Shown: positions 8,690-16,867 of the stretch, piece by piece
Layout: the number at the start of each line of letters is the position of its first letter
How positions within the stretch are numbered: position 1 is the stretch's first letter
Assembly (NCBI GenBank): GCA_947259685.1
Contig: CAMYNC010000022.1
Location: forward strand, 1 to 31,460
Direction of reading: 5' to 3'
Source: an uncultured Desulfuromonadales bacterium
GTDB taxonomy: Bacteria; Desulfobacterota; Desulfuromonadia; Desulfuromonadales; Geopsychrobacteraceae
Length of the DNA: 31,460 nucleotides
Notes under the pieces: model-generated
Seen by the model: the letters and a program-made list of their open reading frames with translations, nothing else
What the model was told of the DNA's origin: nothing
Database searches by the model: none
Program-made: the position numbers and the translations under genes

Positions 8690-9376
8690 TCACCAGAACT
8701 GCCAATGGCCGGTCTGCAACACATAAAGCCCCAAAACCAGGTTGGTCACCGCATGGGCGAGCACACACTGGGCAATGCTACGGGTTTTATACAGCAGCAG
8801 ATTATAGGCGACGCCGGCCATGACTCCGGCCAGCACCAGGTTGTGTTCCAAGCCGAAAAGAATCGTGCTGATCGCAAAGGAGGCCAGAGTGTAAGTGCCG
8901 ATCCGCACGGCCATAAAATCTGCGTTGATAATGTAGCGCAGTAGAAACGAGCGCCAGAAAATTTCCTCCATGATCGGCACCACCAGCGCCGCACCGAACA
9001 GCCGAAAACCAATCAGCACCGAGCGCAGACCAGTGTCATCCAAGAGGGTCGGGTTGAAACCCTGATTCTCTCCAAAAGTGGCAAACTCCCAATCCATATT
9101 GATCCAAAGGACAAACACCAGCAGCCCTAAGGCGATACTCGCCAGGGTGTGCTTGAGATTTTTATAATCAGACCAGTGCAGTTCTGAATAGCTACGGAAA
9201 AAAACCAACAGCAGCAGCGCCACCAACAGGGCTTTTAGTGGGTAGAGCAACAGAAACTGCTGCGCAGTCAATTGAATCATGCCCTGTTCTGCGAACCATT
9301 CAAGCCCTTGCTGTATGCCGATAAAACCCATAAATAAAGCAAATGGGACAATCCGAACCCAGCCGTCTTTGCTCAT
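8690..9376 (-). CDS. CPBP-family intramembrane metalloprotease (exosortase-linked CAAX-protease-like type)
   Basis: A 228-residue membrane protein with about seven hydrophobic segments. The catalytic signature is complete: E137-E138-x3-R142 (MEEIFWRSFL), H178 in FGLEHN, and H208 in LAHAVTN. These are the metal-binding and catalytic residues of the CPBP (Abi/Rce1-like) family. The short C-terminal ending and the run RIGTYTLASFAISTILFGLEH resemble the CAAX-protease-related type often found beside exosortases, although no exosortase is in this window. The ATG overlaps the stop of the ACP phosphodiesterase-like gene by 4 bases (ATGA), and it is the last gene of the operon before a strong terminator. 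The substrate is unknown. Confidence 0.85.
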   Translation of the reverse strand: MSKDGWVRIVPFALFMGFIGIQQGLEWFAEQGMIQLTAQQFLLLYPLKALLVALLLLVFFRSYSELHWSDYKNLKHTLASIALGLLVFVLWINMDWEFATFGENQGFNPTLLDDTGLRSVLIGFRLFGAALVVPIMEEIFWRSFLLRYIINADFMAVRIGTYTLASFAISTILFGLEHNLVLAGVMAGVAYNLLLYKTRSIAQCVLAHAVTNLVLGLYVLQTGHWQFW

Positions 9377-10008
9377 TTATCCCCTCCGTTTTGTTCATCT
9401 TTAGCCCTACACTTCACCTCGTTGTCAAAGGTCGTTTTCCAACCCGTAACCTGCAGTTTGGCAGCAGGCATAAAGTCACTAAAATCACCCAACAAAGAGT
9501 CCCCTACCCGTTCCAGCTCAGCAAATCCTTCTGCCAGTGGCAGGCGATGCTTTAAGCGCGCTTCCAATCGTTGCAGAACCCGGGCAACTATTTCCGGACG
9601 GCGGTAAGAACAGAGCCAGTTATCATCAACCATGCGCGGTAATTGTTGCTGTAAAGGGGCGGGCAGAAGATGGTGACAGGCCAGCAGACCGGCGTAAACC
9701 TGCTGTGCAAAATCCTCAAGCGGATCGGCAGAAAAACTCTGCCACTGGCAGGCAAGAAAATGATCGTAGAAAACATCGACCAGGACACTGCGGCCATAGC
9801 GGAAGCGCGGGTCAAGCCGCCGCCGACTGGTCTGAAAACTGCTATTCTGCTGGGTGTAGGCGTCGAGCCGCCGATGCAAGCGCAGATGCAAGGCCAGCTC
9901 AGGCGGGAACTCCGCGGGGACTCTCCCCTTAACGAAATCTCCCATCAACGATCCCGCCCAGGCCAGCGGGGTCGGTTCGGAAAAATAAAGATGAGCAAGA
10001 TAATTCAA
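9373..10008 (-). CDS. acpH: Acyl carrier protein phosphodiesterase-like protein (AcpH/DUF479)
   Basis: A 211-residue protein beginning MNYLAHLYFSEP, the characteristic AcpH opening, followed by GSLMGDFVKG and LHRRLDAYTQ, which carry the conserved metal-site His and Asp residues. In E. coli AcpH removes the phosphopantetheine group from acyl carrier protein; that activity here is by family only. The start codon must be TTG (10008), because no ATG or GTG precedes the conserved opening, and the Shine-Dalgarno is weak. It lies 28 bases after the TPR gene and overlaps the CPBP gene by 4 bases, so translation is probably coupled downstream. No fatty-acid synthesis genes are nearby. Confidence 0.85.
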   Translation of the reverse strand: MNYLAHLYFSEPTPLAWAGSLMGDFVKGRVPAEFPPELALHLRLHRRLDAYTQQNSSFQTSRRRLDPRFRYGRSVLVDVFYDHFLACQWQSFSADPLEDFAQQVYAGLLACHHLLPAPLQQQLPRMVDDNWLCSYRRPEIVARVLQRLEARLKHRLPLAEGFAELERVGDSLLGDFSDFMPAAKLQVTGWKTTFDNEVKCRAKDEQNGGDK

Positions 10009-10036
10009 GGTGTTATGAATGCGAGATTAGTGGCCG

Positions 10037-11167
10037 TCAATTGCCGCCATCGAGTTTTTCGAGTAGCGATTTCAACTCGCGCTGAACAACCTGCGTGATG
10101 CTGGTCTGCTCAAGCAGATAGTGGAAATATCGCAGCATCACATCCCGCCGACCACTGCGGACAAAACGACGGCTGAGTTCCTCGAGCTGCAGAAGTGGGT
10201 GGTCTTCGTTATCCATCAGGGTCGTAAAGGCGGCTCCGGCCAGGGTAAAATCCTCCCGATCGCAATACAAGCGGACCAGACCGATTTCAGCGTAGCGATC
10301 ATAGCCCTGCTCAAGCGACTTTCGGTAACAGATCTCAGCCGCATCCAGGTCGCCAAGGTTGACCCAGGCATCGCCCATCCGCGAATGCAGCGCCTGGGTG
10401 CCATTGGAGAATTTAAAAATTTCGCTCCAGATTTCGATCGCTTTGGCATACTGGCGATGCCAACGGTAGCAGTTCCCCAGGCCGTAGAGCGCGTAGGGGT
10501 TGTGCGGGTCGACCTTCAGCGCCCGGCGGAAGAAGTTTTCCGCCTTTTCAAAATCATTAATCCGCCAGCAGAGCTTGCCGATAATCGTCAGAATGTGCAG
10601 TTCGTTCTCATCAAAAGTCAGCACCTTCTCGTAGTGGCGGATCGCCTCTTCATCGTTGCCCATCCGGTGCTGCAGATCGGCCATGCCGGTCAAAGCAAAA
10701 CGATCCTGGGGATCGGCCTGGATAATCTGCTGATACATCTCATCAGCCCTGTCGAACTGCATCAGGGCTTTGCAGCTATCGGCTATCCGCGTCATGACAT
10801 GTTTATCCCGCGGCCGTAAACTTAAATATTGATTCCAGAGCCGGATCGCTTCCTGATGACGGTGCAGTTTTTTACAGACATCCCCCAAGCCGCGCAAGGC
10901 GAACAGGTTTTTTCGATCGACCTCGAGCAACCGCCGATAGCAGCGCTCCGCTTCGACATAATCACCCGCTTCACGACAGGCATCGCCCATCCCGGAGAGC
11001 AGATAAGGATTGTCCGGTTCTGTATCCAACCCACTGCGAAATAACTCGCGGGCCTCGTCATAACGACGAGCCCGGAATTTCTGGCGGGCTTTTTTGGATA
11101 TTTCGATGACCGAACTACGCGGTCGGCTTCGGGAGTCCCCCGAAGGGCCGTTTTCTGATTGGCTCAC
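10037..11167 (-). CDS. Tetratricopeptide repeat protein
   Basis: A 376-residue soluble protein made almost wholly of TPR units. About eight consecutive 34-residue repeats are visible, each with the W/L-G-A-P pattern (for example LSGMGDACREAGDYVEAERCYRR cut into its helices, ALRGLGDVCKK, ALYGLGNCYRWHR). A charged, Arg-rich N-terminal tail of ~25 residues comes first. TPR arrays bind partner proteins, so this is likely a scaffold rather than an enzyme. A longer frame from a TTG at 11197 exists, but the GTG at 11167 is preferred: AGGAGAG lies 5 bases ahead, and it overlaps the aldolase stop as GTGA. No signal peptide is seen. Confidence 0.9.
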   Translation of the reverse strand: MSQSENGPSGDSRSRPRSSVIEISKKARQKFRARRYDEARELFRSGLDTEPDNPYLLSGMGDACREAGDYVEAERCYRRLLEVDRKNLFALRGLGDVCKKLHRHQEAIRLWNQYLSLRPRDKHVMTRIADSCKALMQFDRADEMYQQIIQADPQDRFALTGMADLQHRMGNDEEAIRHYEKVLTFDENELHILTIIGKLCWRINDFEKAENFFRRALKVDPHNPYALYGLGNCYRWHRQYAKAIEIWSEIFKFSNGTQALHSRMGDAWVNLGDLDAAEICYRKSLEQGYDRYAEIGLVRLYCDREDFTLAGAAFTTLMDNEDHPLLQLEELSRRFVRSGRRDVMLRYFHYLLEQTSITQVVQRELKSLLEKLDGGN

Positions 11168-12357
11168 AGTCTCTCCTGAGAATTCATTTGGGGGCAACGC
11201 AAGTGCAGGCGGCGGAGATAGTCTTTACGACACCAGTTTTCCAAAGCGACCATGGCGACCAGGGGCTCACGAAAATCCTGATTGCCGATAGCGAAAACCC
11301 CGTGCCCATAGACCACCGCGATCCCATTCTTACTGATCACCGGCGGCACTTTTTTAGCAATTCCGCCGGCACCGACTTCGCCAGCGACAACCGGAACAGC
11401 ATCAAGATACCTGACTTTATCACAGTCTTTCCAACAGTCGATGATTCGACAGGCAGTTTCTTCACAGAGCAGACTGAGAATGACCGAAAATTTCGGATGC
11501 CCGTGTAGAATGGTCGCCGCTCCAGTCGCGGCCAAAATAGCGCGATGGGCGATCAGTTCACTTGATGCGGTAATCCCCGCTGTGCTGGAATTATCGTTCG
11601 GCACCAGATCGATACAGCCAGCCAGATCATCTAAGCTGGCACCTGTCTGCGAGATATACAGCTGATCTCGCTGGCCGCAGGAAAGATTGCCGAAAAAGGA
11701 ATCGACCAGTTTCAGCTCAACCGTCCGCAACCCCGCCTGTTGCATGGCGGCGAGGATCTGCGCTTTTCCGATCAGCTCTCCCTGGTGCAGATCATCGGTT
11801 CGCGGCTCGATCGGCTGCTGCTGCAACTGTTCCCAGAGCGGTTGCAACAACTGCAGTTCCGCGCTGCTGGGTGGTGCCGCCTGCAGTAAATCATAGAGAG
11901 CTTTGACATAAATAGCATGGTACACCGAAGAATAGTTGATATAGGCCTGTTCGACAGTCACGCTACCGGTGGCCAGAATGCCGACACCTTCAACCAAAAT
12001 CCCCTTGCGCTGGCCAAGCAGGTCGACCAAAGGCTGGGGATCAGCAGGGGAAAAGTCTGCTTTGCGAACCAGCGGAATATCATGTAAAAAGGTTCGGGTT
12101 TCGGTATCCAGCGGGACCAACAGCTGCTCAGCAGGGTCGGCTCTTTGCAGCAACAGTTCCAAAAACGGCAGCGGTGGCTTGGCCAGTACCAGTGAGACCA
12201 CATTCAGGCGTTCGATGATTGTTTGGCCAAGTGGAAATAAATCCTCGGCACCCCACGAAAGTAAACAATCGTCCTGAGCCAGGATAGCCGTCTGCTCAGG
12301 CAGCGCACTCCCATCGGCATGGAGCTTGGCAGCGTACTTTTCAATCTGCCGGATCAA
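11164..12357 (-). CDS. Class II aldolase/adducin-family protein with apparent degenerate N-terminal duplicate
   Basis: A 397-residue protein, nearly twice the length of a single class II aldolase domain. Residues ~195-390 are a good domain: FFGNLSC near 221, the metal-binding HGHP at 285-288, and GHG at 351-353. Family members perform retro-aldol cleavage or epimerisation of sugar phosphates, or related chemistry, with a divalent metal; the substrate here is unknown. Residues ~50-155 look like a decayed copy of the domain's second half: GILVEGVGILATG (119-131) parallels GIAVVYGHGVFAIG, without the histidines. The TTG at 12357 is chosen because it overlaps the AOR stop (TTGA) with GGAG 8 bases ahead; the frame is open 12 codons further upstream. 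It is translationally coupled to AOR and the TPR gene, suggesting that aldolase and aldehyde oxidation are linked. Confidence 0.85.
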   Translation of the reverse strand: MIRQIEKYAAKLHADGSALPEQTAILAQDDCLLSWGAEDLFPLGQTIIERLNVVSLVLAKPPLPFLELLLQRADPAEQLLVPLDTETRTFLHDIPLVRKADFSPADPQPLVDLLGQRKGILVEGVGILATGSVTVEQAYINYSSVYHAIYVKALYDLLQAAPPSSAELQLLQPLWEQLQQQPIEPRTDDLHQGELIGKAQILAAMQQAGLRTVELKLVDSFFGNLSCGQRDQLYISQTGASLDDLAGCIDLVPNDNSSTAGITASSELIAHRAILAATGAATILHGHPKFSVILSLLCEETACRIIDCWKDCDKVRYLDAVPVVAGEVGAGGIAKKVPPVISKNGIAVVYGHGVFAIGNQDFREPLVAMVALENWCRKDYLRRLHLRCPQMNSQERL

Positions 12358-14093
12358 GGCTGCATCTCCAGATAATTGGCCTGGGTGAAACAACCCTCCT
12401 CGTCCAGACCACGGATCCGGTAATATTTCCGCAGTTCAGCATCGAAGCGACTGCGGTCGATCGGCGGCACCTCAATCCCGTCGCCGCTGCTGCCTGCTTC
12501 GGTAAAGAACCGCTCCGGCAGAAGATCATCCTGACAAGTAAAACCCAACTGCTGATTATAGCAGCGTTCGGTCAAGTAGATTCTTTCACCGATAGTTTTC
12601 AGCGCCTGGGGACTGTACTCGATGCCCGTGGTCGCCGAGAGTAATTCTGCGTACTCTTCAAGACTGGCACCAAAAAAAGAAAACTTGCAGGCGACCAGTG
12701 AATCGATACTGGCATTACAATCCTCGGCAATTTTGATGATTCGCGCTTTTCCGGCAAAATCGAAGCGGTCGGTCGGCACCGGCTTGCGCAGGATCTCGTG
12801 GGAGATCGGATATGCCCGCAAATGGCAGCCGCCACGATTACTGGTCGCATAGGCCAGCGCCATGCCGTAAGCGCCGCGTGGGTCGTAAGCCGGCAGTTCC
12901 AGCCCTTTGACACTCATGCTGAGCTGCGGTTTGCCAAGCTGCTGCGTCAAGCGCCTGGCTCCTTCCGCCAGCTGGGCACCAGCGCCGCTACGCAAAGCTA
13001 TCTCCTCAAGCAAGCCGCCGATCTCTTCAGCGCGCGGGAAACGGCCCCGCGCCTCTCCCCAGGCTGAGATGCTGGCGGCAGCGGAGATTGTGTCCATACC
13101 GAGTTGGTTACAAAGGTTATTGGAGTTGACAATCGACCGCAGATCATTGATGCCGTTCAGCGCGCCGAAATGATTGACGGTTTCGTACTCCGGCAGGGGA
13201 GTGCCATCCTGAAGACTCTTTTTACACTGGATCGGGCAACCGTAGCAGCCATGATTTTTTGGTTGAAATGTCTTGCGGATTGCCGGTCCGGAATAGTGGT
13301 TTGCCGCGGCGAATACGGTTTTGCGGAAATTTTCGGTTGGCGCCATGCGGCGTTGGGCCATCAGGTCGACCAGCGCCGGAGTCCCGTACTTGGCGATACC
13401 AAGATCACCATAGATGACCGGTGAGGCATTGAACAAGCGGAGGACATCCTGTCGCGCTGCAGCGAATCTCGGCTGATCAACGACCGTGGTTTTCAGGTCG
13501 CCATCGACGACCAGGGCTTTGAGATTTTTCGCTCCCATCACCGCGCCCAAACCGCCCCGACCGACCGAGTTACCCTCGCCCATCATGATGTTGGCATACA
13601 GCACCCGATTTTCGCCGGCAGGGCCGATTGCGGCAACGCTGCCTTTCCCTTCGAGGGCGCAAACCGTCTCGGCAATCCGCAGGCCCCAAAGCTTGTCGGC
13701 AGGCAGCAATTCGCTACCCCGCGGTGAAATAGAAAGGGTCACTGGGGTCTTGCTCTGCCCAACAATCTTAATCGCGTCAAAGCCAGCAGCTTTCAATCGC
13801 CAGGCAAAACGACCACCAGCAGAACAATCATAGATGGTGCCAGTCAAAGGCGAGCGCGACACAACACTGAGGCGGGCCGCCGTCGGCGCTGCGGTTCCGC
13901 AGAGGGGACCAACAGCAAACACCAGCGGCATATCCGGACTGAACGGATCAAGTAGAAAAGATTCACGCAACAAACGCACACCCAAGCCACGTCCGCCCAG
14001 ATAGGTTTGTAATAATTCGGCAGAGAGGGTTTCCGGCCAACTGCGACCGGTGGTCAAATCTACGTTGAGCAGCCGGCCATGCCAGCCATTCAT
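12354..14093 (-). CDS. aor: Aldehyde:ferredoxin oxidoreductase (tungsten/molybdenum bis-pterin enzyme)
   Basis: A 579-residue cytoplasmic enzyme that oxidises aldehydes to carboxylic acids (or, with low-potential electrons, the reverse), passing electrons to ferredoxin. The N-terminal AOR domain (residues ~1-205) shows the typical opening GWHGRLLNVDLTTGR, then YLGGRGLGVRLL and the pterin-binding GKGSVAAIGPAGE and GRGGLGAVMGAKNLKA. The 4Fe-4S ligands are complete: C283-x2-C286-x3-C290 (CYGCPIQC) and C469 (SLVACKFSFFG). The second pterin region AYDPRGAYGMALAYATSNRG is intact. It is slightly shorter than the usual ~600 residues. The start overlaps the M23 peptidase stop by 4 bases (ATGA), and the stop overlaps the aldolase start, so the three genes are translated as a coupled unit. 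No dedicated ferredoxin or cofactor gene is in the window. Confidence 0.93.
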   Translation of the reverse strand: MNGWHGRLLNVDLTTGRSWPETLSAELLQTYLGGRGLGVRLLRESFLLDPFSPDMPLVFAVGPLCGTAAPTAARLSVVSRSPLTGTIYDCSAGGRFAWRLKAAGFDAIKIVGQSKTPVTLSISPRGSELLPADKLWGLRIAETVCALEGKGSVAAIGPAGENRVLYANIMMGEGNSVGRGGLGAVMGAKNLKALVVDGDLKTTVVDQPRFAAARQDVLRLFNASPVIYGDLGIAKYGTPALVDLMAQRRMAPTENFRKTVFAAANHYSGPAIRKTFQPKNHGCYGCPIQCKKSLQDGTPLPEYETVNHFGALNGINDLRSIVNSNNLCNQLGMDTISAAASISAWGEARGRFPRAEEIGGLLEEIALRSGAGAQLAEGARRLTQQLGKPQLSMSVKGLELPAYDPRGAYGMALAYATSNRGGCHLRAYPISHEILRKPVPTDRFDFAGKARIIKIAEDCNASIDSLVACKFSFFGASLEEYAELLSATTGIEYSPQALKTIGERIYLTERCYNQQLGFTCQDDLLPERFFTEAGSSGDGIEVPPIDRSRFDAELRKYYRIRGLDEEGCFTQANYLEMQP

Positions 14094-15472
14094 TGCGCCG
14101 TCTCCAGCACCGGCACACCTTCTTCAACCTGCATTTCAGCGGTCTTCTGCAAAGGCTCAGGCTGCTCAAAAACCGCCAACCGCCCGCTGACGAGAGTTTT
14201 AAACTCAGCCAGATTCTTTTTCGAAACCGACTTGGCGGCCGGAACCTTAACCCGGTAGGGATTAACCGGGGTGCCATTCTTACGCATCCGGAAACAGAGA
14301 TGGGGACCGGTGGCCAGTCCGGTACTGCCGACATAGCCGATGACTTGCCCCTGGTCAAGCTTCTTGCCGCGCTTCATGCCGCGGGCAAACCCCTTCATGT
14401 GCAGGTACAGGGTCGCATAACCATTGCGGTGGCGAACTTCAATAAAGTTCCCATTGCCCCGGGTGTAGCCGATCCGGGCGATGCTCCCTGCGCCGACAGT
14501 TTTAATCGGAGTCCCCGGAGCCGCGGCATAATCGATGGCGGGGTGTGCTTTCCAGGTTTTGGTAATCGGATGATAGCGCTTCATGCTGAAACCGGAAGAG
14601 ATCCGCGAGAAGGAAAGCGGTGCCTTTAAAAAAGCTTTTTTAACATTCCGGCCATCCTCATCGTAGTAGGAGGGGTGCCGATCGCCGTCCTGATAGAGGA
14701 TGGCATGAAAGACTTTTTTCCGATTGACAAACTGGGCCGCCAGAATCCTGCCGTAGCCGGCTGGTTTGCCTTCGCGATAACGCTTTTCCACCAGGGCCTG
14801 AAAAGTGTCGCCAACCCGCAGGTCGAGAATGAAGTCGATATCCCAGGCAAAGATATCTGCCAAGGCAATGGCAAATTCGCTGCTTTCGCCGGTCTCTATG
14901 ACGGCATCGAACAGGCTTGACTGGATGGTTCCCTGTACCAGTTCGGTTTCGACATCATAGACGATCGGCTCGATTTCCATTTTGGTTCCTTCAGCCTCGC
15001 GACTGATGATCAGCTGCTCATCTGCATCGATCTCATAAATAAATTTATCGAAATCACCATCAGTCGTGCAGATCCGGTACGGCTGCCCGGCGCAGATTTT
15101 GGTAAATGGAAAAACCTTCCGACTGCGTTTGTTCAACTCATGGATCTCTTGCGGCGTGAAATAATCGCCCAACAGAGCCGAGATGGTCTCACCCGACTGC
15201 ACCTCATTTCGCAGCTCACGCTTTAGCGGCCCGGCCGGAACAGGTGGCGCCTCCGGTGCCGGAAGCCCGCCGTTGGCAGCTGGGGCACTGATTTCGACCG
15301 GGCTCGTTCGCGCCTCAAGCTCAGGGCTGGGCCCGCCGCTGAAGAGCAGAAATGCGACCAGGGTAATCAGAATCAGCCCAACGATCCCCGCCAGGTGACG
15401 GCGAATTGGACGCCGGCGACGGGAGTGGTTGAAGGAACTGCGGGGTGGTTGAAAATCTTGATTAAAGCTCAT
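14090..15472 (-). CDS. M23-family peptidoglycan metallopeptidase with N-terminal membrane anchor
   Basis: A 460-residue protein. A short Arg-rich cytoplasmic tail precedes a single membrane helix (about residues 27-44), then a Pro/Ala linker, an OapA/LysM-like region (ETISALLGDYFTPQEIHEL, ~95-140) and a middle domain found in MepM-type endopeptidases. The M23 catalytic domain occupies ~295-410, with zinc ligands H310 and D314 (HPAIDYA). The usual H-x-H near the end reads GPHLCFRM, so H391 is kept but the second histidine, normally a zinc ligand, is C393. The family cleaves peptide cross-links in the periplasm. The start ATG at 15472 has only a weak Shine-Dalgarno. It is the first gene of the minus-strand operon and overlaps aor by 4 bases. 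Confidence 0.9.
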   Translation of the reverse strand: MSFNQDFQPPRSSFNHSRRRRPIRRHLAGIVGLILITLVAFLLFSGGPSPELEARTSPVEISAPAANGGLPAPEAPPVPAGPLKRELRNEVQSGETISALLGDYFTPQEIHELNKRSRKVFPFTKICAGQPYRICTTDGDFDKFIYEIDADEQLIISREAEGTKMEIEPIVYDVETELVQGTIQSSLFDAVIETGESSEFAIALADIFAWDIDFILDLRVGDTFQALVEKRYREGKPAGYGRILAAQFVNRKKVFHAILYQDGDRHPSYYDEDGRNVKKAFLKAPLSFSRISSGFSMKRYHPITKTWKAHPAIDYAAAPGTPIKTVGAGSIARIGYTRGNGNFIEVRHRNGYATLYLHMKGFARGMKRGKKLDQGQVIGYVGSTGLATGPHLCFRMRKNGTPVNPYRVKVPAAKSVSKKNLAEFKTLVSGRLAVFEQPEPLQKTAEMQVEEGVPVLETAQ

Positions 15473-15488
15473 CTCGTTAACCAGGTCA

Positions 15489-15508
15489 GGCAGCCGGCAG
15501 AGGCTGCC
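15489..15508 (-). promoter_or_regulatory. Hairpin in the leader of the M23-AOR operon
   Basis: GGCAGCC (15489-15495) pairs with GGCTGCC (15502-15508) over a 6-base loop, 16 bases ahead of the M23 start codon on the minus strand. It lies in the predicted leader and close enough to affect initiation. It lacks a T run on the minus strand, so it is not a terminator for that direction. Confidence 0.35.
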
Positions 15509-15547
15509 CTTTAAAAGATATCTGCGTCAGTTAAAAACAATTAGAGA

Positions 15548-15577
15548 ATCATAACAGCAGAGCCTGCCATTTGTCCA
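15548..15577 (-). promoter_or_regulatory. Candidate promoter of the M23-AOR-aldolase-TPR operon
   Basis: On the minus strand TGGACA (15577-15572), 18 bases, TATGAT (15553-15548); five of six matches in each hexamer. The predicted start is near 15541, giving a leader of ~70 bases that contains the hairpin at 15489-15508. Confidence 0.45.
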
Positions 15578-15598
15578 GAAAACTGCGCAGTGAAAGGA

Positions 15599-15627
15599 TT
15601 GCCAGTCGTTAAAGATCAAGTTAACAT
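15599..15627 (+). promoter_or_regulatory. Candidate promoter of the M20 peptidase-aminotransferase pair
   Basis: TTGCCA (15599-15604), 17 bases, TAACAT (15622-15627). Start near 15634, about 97 bases before the ATG at 15731. It would diverge from the M23 operon promoter only ~20 bases away, so the two may interfere or share control. Confidence 0.4.
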
Positions 15628-15730
15628 ACCTCAGCAACCGCCAATGACTTGAAAAGGTGCCACCCTGGATTAATTTACCTGTCGATCTCAGGTTGTTCAC
15701 CCACTCAGCGACACCCGCTAAGGAAGTGCC

Positions 15731-16864
15731 ATGATAAATAGTCAACGTATCGCCGATGAATTTGCTCGCCAAGCCGGAATCGACAGTCCCTCCTATCAAG
15801 AAGCAAAGATTGCCGTCTACCTTGAGGAACGCCTGCGTCAGCTGGGGGCAACAATTGAATACGATACCGCCGGAGCAAAAATCGGCAGTCAAAGCAATAA
15901 TCTGATCGCCCGCCTGCCCGGCAGCAAAGCTGGCAGCCCGTTTCTGCTATCGGTCCATATGGATACTGTCACTCCGGCTGAAAATGTTCAGCCGGTCCTG
16001 AATGACGGCGTTTTCACCAGCGCCGGCGAAACCATTCTGGGCGCGGACGACAAGGCCGGGATCGTCGAGATGATCGAAGCGATTGAGGTTCTGAAAGAGC
16101 AGAATATCCCTCATGTGCCATTGGAAATCGTCATCACCGTCTGCGAAGAACAGGGCTTGCTGGGTGCCAAAAACCTTGACTTCAGCCTGATCAAGGCCAA
16201 ACGGGGGGTGGCCCTCGACACGACTGGGGTCGACATCGTCATCAACCGGGCTCCGGCCGCCAATCGCTTCACCGTGGAGATTTTCGGCCATGAAGCCCAC
16301 GCCGGCGTCTGCCCTGAACAGGGGATTTCAGCCATTGAAATCGCTGCCCGGGCCATTGCCCGTATGCCCCTCGGCCGGATCGACAAAGAAACTACTGCCA
16401 ACATCGGCACCATCAACGGCGGCCTGGCGTCGAACATTGTGGCCAAACAGGTCAGCCTGCATGGCGAAGTTCGCAGCCACTCGGGAGACATGCTACGGCA
16501 GCAGACCGAAGCAATCGTCAACGCGTTGGAAGAGGAAGTCGAGCGGGCGACGATCGTTGTCAATGACGAAACCAAGCGCGCCTCGCTGCGCCTGGAGCTT
16601 AGAGAAGATTTCCCGCTGATGCAAGTCGCAGAAGACACTCCTTTGTTGCAACTGATCCGCGAAGCTGGCGAAGCGATCGGTCGCCCGCAACAGATCCGCG
16701 CCGCTGGTGGCGGTTCGGATGCCAACATTTACAACGGCCAGGGGATCGACATGGTGATTCTGGCCACCGGGATGGATAAGGTCCACACCGTCAATGAGCA
16801 GGTCACAGTGGCTGACATGGTCAAAGTCAGCGAACTGCTGGTCGAGATCATCCGCCGGGCCTGA
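15731..16864 (+). CDS. M20-family metallopeptidase, peptidase T-like
   Basis: A 377-residue zinc peptidase. The metal-site residues of the family are present: H76 and D78 in SVHMDTV, D106 in GADDKAG, E139-E140 in VCEEQGLLGA, D163 in ALDTTG, and a late His in DKVHTVNEQ. Between them lies a dimerisation or lid domain (~180-290; GHEAHAGVCPEQGISAIEIAARAIARM cut by its loop, then INGGLASNIVA). This pattern fits the PepT-like M20 group, which cleave small peptides in the cytoplasm. The ATG has AAGGAAG 5 bases ahead. The aminotransferase begins 3 bases after its stop, so the two genes are co-transcribed; together they would suit peptide and amino acid breakdown, a reading from context only. Confidence 0.9.
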   Translation: MINSQRIADEFARQAGIDSPSYQEAKIAVYLEERLRQLGATIEYDTAGAKIGSQSNNLIARLPGSKAGSPFLLSVHMDTVTPAENVQPVLNDGVFTSAGETILGADDKAGIVEMIEAIEVLKEQNIPHVPLEIVITVCEEQGLLGAKNLDFSLIKAKRGVALDTTGVDIVINRAPAANRFTVEIFGHEAHAGVCPEQGISAIEIAARAIARMPLGRIDKETTANIGTINGGLASNIVAKQVSLHGEVRSHSGDMLRQQTEAIVNALEEEVERATIVVNDETKRASLRLELREDFPLMQVAEDTPLLQLIREAGEAIGRPQQIRAAGGGSDANIYNGQGIDMVILATGMDKVHTVNEQVTVADMVKVSELLVEIIRRA

Positions 16865-16867
16865 GTC

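Noticed and set aside
15527..15892. Minus-strand frame of 121 codons spanning the gap before the M20 peptidase
   Set aside because: Its first half is antisense to the peptidase start, no family is recognised, and two divergent promoters are predicted inside it.
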